Shown here: piece after piece, positions 58,138 through 64,000 of the stretch | How positions within the stretch are numbered: the first letter of the stretch is position 1 | Layout: each line of letters begins with the position of its first letter | NCBI GenBank assembly: GCA_016719945.1 | Contig: JADJYE010000005.1 | Location: 124,001-188,000 of the forward strand | Origin: Polyangiaceae bacterium | GTDB lineage: Bacteria > Myxococcota_A > Polyangia > Polyangiales > Polyangiaceae | Reading direction: 5' to 3' | DNA: 64,000 bases | Translations under genes and position numbers: made by a program | The notes under the pieces: generated by a model | The model's input: only the letters and a program-made list of their open reading frames with translations | The model's database searches: none | Told to the model about the DNA's origin: nothing

Positions 58138-59605
58138 GGGCCTCTCCGTCGGTCGATGTGCCCGCAGCCCCGAGGGCCTCGAGGCGCTCGACGATGCGAG
58201 CGAGCGCGTCGAGCATCGCCTGCCGGACCCGGGCATAGCTCTTCGGGCCAATATCGCCGCGCTGCTTCGCGCGCTCGAGCGCCACGAACTCGTCCAGCAG
58301 CGTCTGCTGGGCCTCTAGCAGGTCCTCGATGGTGTCGGTCGGCGCCGCCTTGGACGACCGCCGTCGCAGCGCGAACACGCCGCCGCCGATCACCGCGAGG
58401 CCGCCGAGCACGACCGCGATCCAGGCGCCGAGCGGTCGCGTCGGCAGCCCCGTGAGGCGGATCTCCGCCTTCGGGATGAAGCCCTCGCGCAGGCTCTTCA
58501 GCTCGCGCGAGGTCTCGAGCCACGAGGCTTGTCCGTCGTAGGTGCGGGTCGTGGCGCTGTAGCCCGAGACCTCGAGGCCCATCTGCTTCGACGCGGTCAC
58601 CCGGATCTCGGACGTCCAGATGTTCGGCATCATCGGCACGCTGAAGGACTGATCGCCGTCTTCTTCCATGGGGACCTGGAAGGAGAACTGGATGACGTGG
58701 CGGCCCGGACGCAGGGTGCCCTTCACGCGACCGCCGTTGTCGGTCGGCTCGACCGCGGGGACCTGCTTGTCGTCGCTGGAGACGGCGGAGAAGCCCGGCG
58801 GCAGCACGAGCTCGTGGTCGAGCTGGAGCGCGTACGGGCCCGGGTTTTCGTACAGGATCGCGTAGTTGACGACGAGAAAGTCTTCCTTGTGGCTGATGGT
58901 GATCTCGTTCATCCCCACCGTCTTCGCGACCATGAAGTCGTTGGTCGGCTCGAAGATGTGCAGCAGCACGAGGGCGCCCGTTCGGTCGTCGAGCCGCACG
59001 TCCTTGACGGAGAACGTCGAGCCCTTGTAGGTCGCGCGGACGGTGTACGCGTGGCCGCTGCCGACCTTGAGGTCGCGGACGTAGGCGTTGCCGTCGGCGT
59101 CGGTGGTCGCCTTGAACGTCTCGCGCGTCTCGCCGGCGGCGATGGTCATGTGCACCGCGACGATCTCGACCTCGAAGCCCTCGACGGGCGCCTCGAACGC
59201 GTCGCGGATCCCGATGGCGAGGGTGCCGATCGGCACGGAGGGATCGCGCGCAGAGCCGTCCTTCGGGAGGGTGGGGCGCTGCTGCTGCTGGTGAGGATCT
59301 CCGCCGTGGCCCGGGGGAGGGGCGGGTCGCTGCGTCGGGGCAGCGGGCGGGACGCTAGAAGCCGGCGGGGCCGACGCCGAGGCCGACGCAGCGGAGGCAG
59401 AGCCCGACCCCGCCGAGGCCGGCGACGCCGAGGCCGACGAGAGCGCGGACGCGGTCGGTGCGGCCGCGCTCGCCGCGGCCGAGGCGCTCGCGCGCGGCGC
59501 TGCGGAGCCTGCGGGCTGGCTCTGCGCGCGCGGCGCTGCGAGGCCCGCGAGCAAAGCGACGAAGGCGAGCGCGCCCGTCACCCGCAGGAGCTGCTGGCTA
59601 CGCAT
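58085..59605 (-). CDS. Exported membrane protein with Ala/Ser/Pro-rich spacer, unknown function
   Basis: 506 residues: signal peptide (about 1-30), a long low-complexity Ala/Ser/Pro stretch (about 30-125), a beta-sandwich region that includes a carboxypeptidase-regulatory-like segment (TFKATTDADGNAYVRDL, about 160-200), more extracytoplasmic domain, a transmembrane helix (about 395-418), and a charged helical cytosolic tail (IEDLLEAQQTLLDEFVALER). It sits between ccmH and the FAH gene with overlaps on both sides (8 and 53 nt), which suggests a link to cytochrome c maturation or respiratory assembly. No family is recognised. Confidence 0.72.
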   Translation of the reverse strand: MRSQQLLRVTGALAFVALLAGLAAPRAQSQPAGSAAPRASASAAASAAAPTASALSSASASPASAGSGSASAASASASAPPASSVPPAAPTQRPAPPPGHGGDPHQQQQRPTLPKDGSARDPSVPIGTLAIGIRDAFEAPVEGFEVEIVAVHMTIAAGETRETFKATTDADGNAYVRDLKVGSGHAYTVRATYKGSTFSVKDVRLDDRTGALVLLHIFEPTNDFMVAKTVGMNEITISHKEDFLVVNYAILYENPGPYALQLDHELVLPPGFSAVSSDDKQVPAVEPTDNGGRVKGTLRPGRHVIQFSFQVPMEEDGDQSFSVPMMPNIWTSEIRVTASKQMGLEVSGYSATTRTYDGQASWLETSRELKSLREGFIPKAEIRLTGLPTRPLGAWIAVVLGGLAVIGGGVFALRRRSSKAAPTDTIEDLLEAQQTLLDEFVALERAKQRGDIGPKSYARVRQAMLDALARIVERLEALGAAGTSTDGEAHAEKVRSDRKKSAASVR

Positions 59606-60458
59606 CGGGTGCGCCCTCCTTGGGGCGACGTACCGGCTCGTCGTCGCTGGGCGCGTCCTCGACGGCGGACGGCTCGGCTTCGGCCTGGTCGCCGGCGGGC
59701 TCTTCGCTGGGTGCGTCGCCGGCGGGCTCTTCGCCCGGCTCTTCGGCCGGCGCGGCGGCCTCCTCGCTGGCGACAGCGGCGTCCTCGGGGGGCGCCTCGG
59801 TCTGTGCCGGAGCGGCCAGCGGGACGTCGACCGAGGGCGTGAGCCCCGCGCGCTCGAGGCGCCGCTGCACCACGGCCTCGGCCTTCGCGCGCTGGTCGAG
59901 CGACGCTTGATCGATCTGCCGCAGCAGCCGCTTCGCCTCGTCTCGGTAGCGCGCGACGAGCACGGCGTAGTCGTCGTCGCTGATCTTGCCGACCGAGCGT
60001 TCGAACTCGAGGTCCTTCAGGGCGCGCAGCACGGCGCGCTTCTGCTCCTCCTCGGCGCGCGGCGCGCCGAGCGCGAACGCGTCGGCGCTGGAGAGGCGGC
60101 TCTCGCCGAGCAGCGTGCGCAGGCTGCTCCAGAACGCGGCGATGACCGCGACGAGCGCGGCGCCGACCATGAGCAACACCACGCCGGGCGGCCCGAACTC
60201 GACCCCCGCGTACACGAAGCCGCCGGCGCCCACGATCGCGCCGACCGCCGCGATCTTGCGCTGCTGACGGCGCAGCGAGAGCTCGTCCTCGGCGACCGAG
60301 GCCGCGGGCGGGGCGCTCGCGGTGACGACGACCGGCGGGCGCTTCGCTGCCTCGGGCGCGGCGGTCTTCGGCTCGGCAGCCGCCGCGGGCTGCGCCTCGC
60401 CTGCGGCGCGGCGCGGCCGGCGAGCCTTGGTCTGCGCGGAGGCGCGCTCAGGCTTCAT
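59598..60458 (-). CDS. Membrane protein with CcmH/CcmI-like context
   Basis: The 286-residue protein has a basic Ala/Pro-rich N-terminus, two adjacent transmembrane helices (about 70-115), a cytosolic helical stretch with LKDLEFERSVGKISDDDYAVLVARYRDE-type sequence (quoted in part: LKDLEFERSVGKISDDDY), and an acidic Glu/Ala/Pro-rich tail. The FERSVGKISDDDY pattern resembles the short helical motif seen in CcmI-like proteins of cytochrome c maturation clusters. It overlaps ccmH by ATGA and the next gene by 8 nt. Confidence 0.7.
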   Translation of the reverse strand: MKPERASAQTKARRPRRAAGEAQPAAAAEPKTAAPEAAKRPPVVVTASAPPAASVAEDELSLRRQQRKIAAVGAIVGAGGFVYAGVEFGPPGVVLLMVGAALVAVIAAFWSSLRTLLGESRLSSADAFALGAPRAEEEQKRAVLRALKDLEFERSVGKISDDDYAVLVARYRDEAKRLLRQIDQASLDQRAKAEAVVQRRLERAGLTPSVDVPLAAPAQTEAPPEDAAVASEEAAAPAEEPGEEPAGDAPSEEPAGDQAEAEPSAVEDAPSDDEPVRRPKEGAPDA

Positions 60459-61063
60459 TCGCGGTCGAGCTCCTTGAGCTCGGCGTCGAGCTTGTCGTCG
60501 TACGCGTCGGGACCAGCGTCCTTGTTGGCGGTCTTGCGCTCGGCCACGGCGGCGTCGGCGGTCTTCGCGTTGGCGGAGCCCTTGGCGGTCCACCGCCGCA
60601 GCAGGCGCACGACCATGAACGCGCCCGCTACGAACGCGAGCAGCGGGAAGGCCCAGATCAGCGCGCCCATCCCCTCGCTGGGAGGGACCGCCAGCGACTG
60701 CGTCCCGAAGCGAGCCGCGTACGCCTTCTGGATGGCCTGCAGGGTCATCCCCTGACCGATCATCTCCCTCAGCTCGTCGCGCCGTTCCCCGGCGTACCCG
60801 CACGTGCAGGTGCCCAAGGTCTCCCTCGGGCAGCCGCACATGCAGATCAGGCTGAAGAACAGGTCGCGCTCCACCTGGCTCGAGATGCCGACGGACCCGC
60901 CCTTGTCGACGTGGGCCTGGCCTACGGCGCGCCCCGGCATGATCGTGGGCGCCACGATGACGACCGCGAGGATCACGAGCAGCCGGCGGACCCAGCGCCG
61001 CACGGGCTCACCCGGGAGCGCTTGACGACGCAGCAGAGAGACGAGGCGACGGAGTGGCTTCAT
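60455..61063 (-). CDS. ccmH: Cytochrome c maturation protein CcmH
   Basis: CcmH-type proteins keep the apocytochrome CxxCH thiols reduced for heme attachment. The 202-residue protein has a signal/anchor helix (about 25-45), a periplasmic domain with the cysteines in LICMCGCPRETLGTCTCG, an ELREMIGQGMTLQAIQ helical segment typical of the family, and a C-terminal transmembrane helix (about 135-155). The multi-cysteine motif differs from the usual LRCxxC. It is coupled to ccmF by a 4-nt overlap. Confidence 0.85.
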   Translation of the reverse strand: MKPLRRLVSLLRRQALPGEPVRRWVRRLLVILAVVIVAPTIMPGRAVGQAHVDKGGSVGISSQVERDLFFSLICMCGCPRETLGTCTCGYAGERRDELREMIGQGMTLQAIQKAYAARFGTQSLAVPPSEGMGALIWAFPLLAFVAGAFMVVRLLRRWTAKGSANAKTADAAVAERKTANKDAGPDAYDDKLDAELKELDRE

Positions 61064-63318
61064 TCGTTCGAGATCGCGCCGGGGGTGTCGGCCAGCCAGC
61101 CCGGATCGATGACCGAGGTTGGGGCTGTCGAGACCTTGGGCCAGAACACGAGCGAAAGGAAGAAGATCGTGGTCGAGGCGATGCCGGCCGCCGCGCGGAC
61201 GTAGCTGAACGCGGTGACCTCCTGCTCCTGCACGTCGGGCCAGAGGCTGATGACGGCGCCCAGGATCATGATGGCGCCGCCGATCACCAGCAGGACCGCG
61301 AACGGGTTCACGTAGATGTGGAACGTCGCGATCTTCGTCTTCGGGTCGACCGAGCCCTGCGAGACGTACAGATCGTCACGCGCGGTGACGTGGCGCGCGA
61401 TCTCGGTCGAAGACTCGCCACGGCGTGACTTGTAGATGTTCTGCGCCGGGTGCAGCACGGCGACGACCTTGCCTCGCTCGATGACCTCGATGTCGCTGAT
61501 GATCGAGCGCTTCTCGGTGTCGTTCTCCATGTGCGAGTCGAGGTAGCGGACGCTGTAGACCTCGTCGACCTGGAGCACGCCGCCCTTCTCGATCGAGGCC
61601 TCGACGTCGGTGCCCCAAGCGCGGCCCGTGAAGTGGATGAACAAGAGCACCATGCCCAGGTGCACGATGTACCCGCCGTAGCGGCGCCGCGACTTGGCGA
61701 CGAGGCGCAGCAGCGCGAGCACGACGTTCTCCGTCTCCTTGCGCAGCTGCGCGGCCTTGCGCCGAGCGACCGCGCCACGGGCAAACTCCTGGATCACGAC
61801 CGCGAGCTTGAACGACGCGAGCGCGGTCACCACCAGCGGGAGCTTGCCGTTCACCCAGGCCACCCCCGCGCCGAGGTAGTGCACCATGTTGGCGCCCGCC
61901 CGCGCGAAGCCGACGACGTCGGCCTCGGGCTTCGCGTACAGGTTGGAGACCGTGAAGAAGGGCCACATCCGCAGCGGGCCCGACAGCGCGAAGTGCAGCG
62001 CCATGCCGGCGGCCATCGCGACCAGCGGCCAGAAGAAGCTCTTGCGGAACAGCTCCGGGGTGGTCTTGCGCCAACCGAGCAGCGGCGCCACGCACATCAG
62101 CGCGAAGACGATGATGAACGGGATGGGCAGCCAGAAATTGTAGAACGTCGGACCGACCGCCGACGGGTACTTGAGGAAATACTCGCTGAACAGCGGCCAG
62201 GTCGTCGCCACGGCGATGAACGTGCAGCAGCCGAGCAGCGACCAGTTGTTGAGCACGAACGCCGTCTCGCGCGACAGCGGGCTCTCCAGGGTACTCTCAC
62301 TACACAGCTTGGGCAGGCGCCACACCACGAGCGAGGTGCTCACGGCCGCGATCAGGCCCAGGAAGTACAGGAAGTACTCGCCGATGTTGGTCTTCGCGAA
62401 CGAGTGCACGCTCGAGATCATCCCCGAGCGGGTGAGGAACGTCGCGAAGATGGTGAGCCAGAACGTCGCCACGATCAGGAAGACGTTCCACACCTTGAAC
62501 ATGCCCCGACGCTCTTGGATCATCGTCGAGTGGACGTAGGCGCTCGCGGTCCACCAGGGCAGGCAGGCCGCGTTCTCGACCGGGTCCCACGCCCAGTCGC
62601 CGCCCCAGCCGAGCTCTTCGTAGGCCCACATCATGCCGAGGACGTTGCCGACCGACAGGAAGAGCCAGGAGAAGATCATCCACTTGCGGGTGGCGTTGAT
62701 CCACTCGCTGTCGAGCCGGCCCGTGATGAGCGCCGCCAAGCAGAAACCGAACGGCACCGCCGCGCTCGTGAACCCGATGTACAGGCTCGGCGGGTGGATG
62801 ATCATGTACCAGGTGCGAAGCTGGTAGTTGAGGCCCTTGCCGTCGAGCGGCGCGCCGCCCAGGTTCACGCCGAACGGGGCGACGGCGAAGATGAGCAGCA
62901 GCGTTTCGAAGGCGATGATCGACATGAAGGTCGCCAGCACCCACGGCTGCAGCTCGAGGTACCGACGGCCCATCCACTTCAGGCAAATCCCGCAGAACAG
63001 CCCGGTGAGGAAGATCCACCACAGCCACGAGCCGTCCTGGCCGCCCCACAGCGCGACGACCTTGTAGGCCGTCGTCATCGTCCGGTCGCTGTTGTCGGCG
63101 ACGTAGTGCAGGCGGAAGTCGCCGCTGACGAAGCCGTACGTGAGCGTGAGGACGCCGAGGCCGATCAGCCCGACGGTGCCGTAGGCGCCGAGGCGGGCCG
63201 CCTGGAGCAGTCGGGGCCTGCCAGCCCCCGCCGCGAGGGACAAGGCGAGGGTGTAACCGGTCGCCGCGAGGATGGCGTAGAGGACGACGGTCCCGAACTC
63301 CGGGAGAGATTGCCACAT
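61060..63318 (-). CDS. ccmF: Cytochrome c heme-lyase subunit CcmF (CcmF/CycK/CcsA family)
   Basis: A multi-pass membrane protein of about 752 residues. The WWD heme-handling motif (GWGGDWAWDPVENAACLPWW), the conserved His residues in LRTWYMIIHPPSLY and TASAYVHS, and about 15 hydrophobic helices identify it. A periplasmic loop and a C-terminal region with FHIYVNPFAVLLVIGGAIMI complete the family plan. The ATG at 63318 (MWQSLPEFG) gives the usual N-terminus; an in-frame ATG at 63354 would add 12 residues. It heads the operon continuing through ccmH to cinA. Confidence 0.95.
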   Translation of the reverse strand: MWQSLPEFGTVVLYAILAATGYTLALSLAAGAGRPRLLQAARLGAYGTVGLIGLGVLTLTYGFVSGDFRLHYVADNSDRTMTTAYKVVALWGGQDGSWLWWIFLTGLFCGICLKWMGRRYLELQPWVLATFMSIIAFETLLLIFAVAPFGVNLGGAPLDGKGLNYQLRTWYMIIHPPSLYIGFTSAAVPFGFCLAALITGRLDSEWINATRKWMIFSWLFLSVGNVLGMMWAYEELGWGGDWAWDPVENAACLPWWTASAYVHSTMIQERRGMFKVWNVFLIVATFWLTIFATFLTRSGMISSVHSFAKTNIGEYFLYFLGLIAAVSTSLVVWRLPKLCSESTLESPLSRETAFVLNNWSLLGCCTFIAVATTWPLFSEYFLKYPSAVGPTFYNFWLPIPFIIVFALMCVAPLLGWRKTTPELFRKSFFWPLVAMAAGMALHFALSGPLRMWPFFTVSNLYAKPEADVVGFARAGANMVHYLGAGVAWVNGKLPLVVTALASFKLAVVIQEFARGAVARRKAAQLRKETENVVLALLRLVAKSRRRYGGYIVHLGMVLLFIHFTGRAWGTDVEASIEKGGVLQVDEVYSVRYLDSHMENDTEKRSIISDIEVIERGKVVAVLHPAQNIYKSRRGESSTEIARHVTARDDLYVSQGSVDPKTKIATFHIYVNPFAVLLVIGGAIMILGAVISLWPDVQEQEVTAFSYVRAAAGIASTTIFFLSLVFWPKVSTAPTSVIDPGWLADTPGAISNE

Positions 63319-63418
63319 AAAAAGGTTCCCAAGCTTAGGGTCAGGACCGGGCATAAGCCACCCGGGTGGTGGGTTTGTTCCCCGTCACGCGGCCCGAGGT
63401 GCACGCGGAACGCTGGGT

Positions 63419-63424
63419 TATACT
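63419..63424 (+). promoter_or_regulatory. TATACT -10-like element directly before the LeuA-type gene
   Basis: TATACT lies 5 nt upstream of the ATG at 63430 in a G+C-rich context with no Shine-Dalgarno sequence. If this is the -10, transcription starts at or next to the ATG and the message is leaderless. No clear -35 is visible. Confidence 0.35.
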
Positions 63425-63429
63425 GAGCC

Positions 63430-64000
63430 ATGACGTCCGACCGGTCCGGCGCACAAGGCGAGCTGATCTACGACTGGAACGAGGTCGGGCGTCGCGGGCG
63501 CTTGTTTCCCGAGGGGCTGACCTTCTTCGACGAGACCCTGCGCGACGGTCTGCAGAACCCGAGCGTCCAGGATCCGAGCATCGACGCGAAGCTGAAGCTG
63601 ATCCACCTGATGGATCAGATCGGCATCCACGTCGCCGACATCGGCCTGCCGGGCAGCTCGCAGCGCGCCTTCGACGACGTGCTCACGATGTGCCGGGAGA
63701 TCACCGACAACAAGCTGCGCCTTCGCGTCGCCTGCGCCGGCCGCACCGTCGTGTCCGACATCACCCCGATGATCGAGATCTCCCAGCGCGCAGGGATCCC
63801 CGTCGAGGTCTACGCGTTCATCGGCTCGAGCCCGATCCGCCAGCTCGCCGAGGACTGGGACATCCAGACGATCGCGAAGCGCTCCGCCGAGGCGATCGAC
63901 GTCGCGGTCAAGGCCGGGCTGCCGGTCACCTACGTGACCGAGGACACCACGCGCTCCAAGCCCGACTCGCTCGCGACCCTGTTCAAGAACGCGATCGACC
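63430..64000 (+). CDS. 2-isopropylmalate synthase/homocitrate synthase-type (HMGL-like) enzyme, 3' end outside window
   Basis: 190 residues are visible of a pyruvate carboxyltransferase-like TIM barrel. FFDETLRDGLQNP carries the metal-binding Asp and catalytic Arg of the HMGL-like family, followed by KLKLIHLMDQIGIHVADIGLP and a YVTEDTTRSKPD segment at the right edge. The family includes LeuA, homocitrate and citramalate synthases, which cannot be separated from the part seen. It diverges from ccmF across 111 bp. Confidence 0.85.
   Translation, partial: MTSDRSGAQGELIYDWNEVGRRGRLFPEGLTFFDETLRDGLQNPSVQDPSIDAKLKLIHLMDQIGIHVADIGLPGSSQRAFDDVLTMCREITDNKLRLRVACAGRTVVSDITPMIEISQRAGIPVEVYAFIGSSPIRQLAEDWDIQTIAKRSAEAIDVAVKAGLPVTYVTEDTTRSKPDSLATLFKNAID

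Overview
The window is very G+C-rich chromosomal DNA whose content points to a deltaproteobacterium of the myxobacterial type, probably Polyangiales/Sorangiineae. It has three eukaryote-like Ser/Thr kinases, several TPR proteins with stalk-like ends, lipoproteins with glycine-rich linkers after the lipobox, an RCC1-type fragment, and many genes overlapping by ATGA. The species assignment is inference; no rRNA gene is present.

1-11 kb: a partial lipoprotein, an RCC1 remnant, an ABC-F ATPase with a small zinc-binding membrane protein, a zinc-ribbon/beta-helix membrane protein, and a minus-strand series NrtR-like regulator, SPFH protein, NAD-kinase-like protein, aconitase. A TPR-methyltransferase diverges from the NrtR-like gene across an inverted repeat. 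11-31 kb: a 1274-residue kinase-ATPase-TPR regulator, SRAP protein, UvrA, a Fur-family repressor, a degenerate sulfatase-like lipoprotein, a multi-domain response regulator, a CapA-like lipoprotein, an isopropylmalate/isocitrate-type dehydrogenase, alanine dehydrogenase, and a ferritin-like di-iron protein with its TetR regulator. 30.6-38.3 kb: dapF-yggU facing aroC and an aroK-aroB fusion, two exported proteins, then zapA-bioF-bioD.

38.3-48.4 kb is the most notable part. Two perfect 14-bp parS palindromes (38280-38293 and 40614-40627) bound about 2.3 kb of non-coding DNA that carries at least 13 copies of a 92/93-bp tandem repeat. Next come a kinase/ABC-ATPase pair, a 443-bp gene-free stretch with weak DnaA-box-like motifs, and dnaN-recF-gyrB. 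This is origin-proximal gene order, but dnaA is not next to dnaN; a kinase gene occupies its place. Par proteins are not in the window.

48.4-64 kb: clpB behind a sigma-54-like promoter, a beta-propeller lipoprotein, a TPR/kinase pair, then a long overlapping minus-strand operon of cytochrome c maturation genes (ccmF, ccmH), two unknown membrane proteins, an FAH-family enzyme, an FGE-fold protein and CinA. The last gene, running off the right edge, is a LeuA-type acyltransferase on the plus strand.
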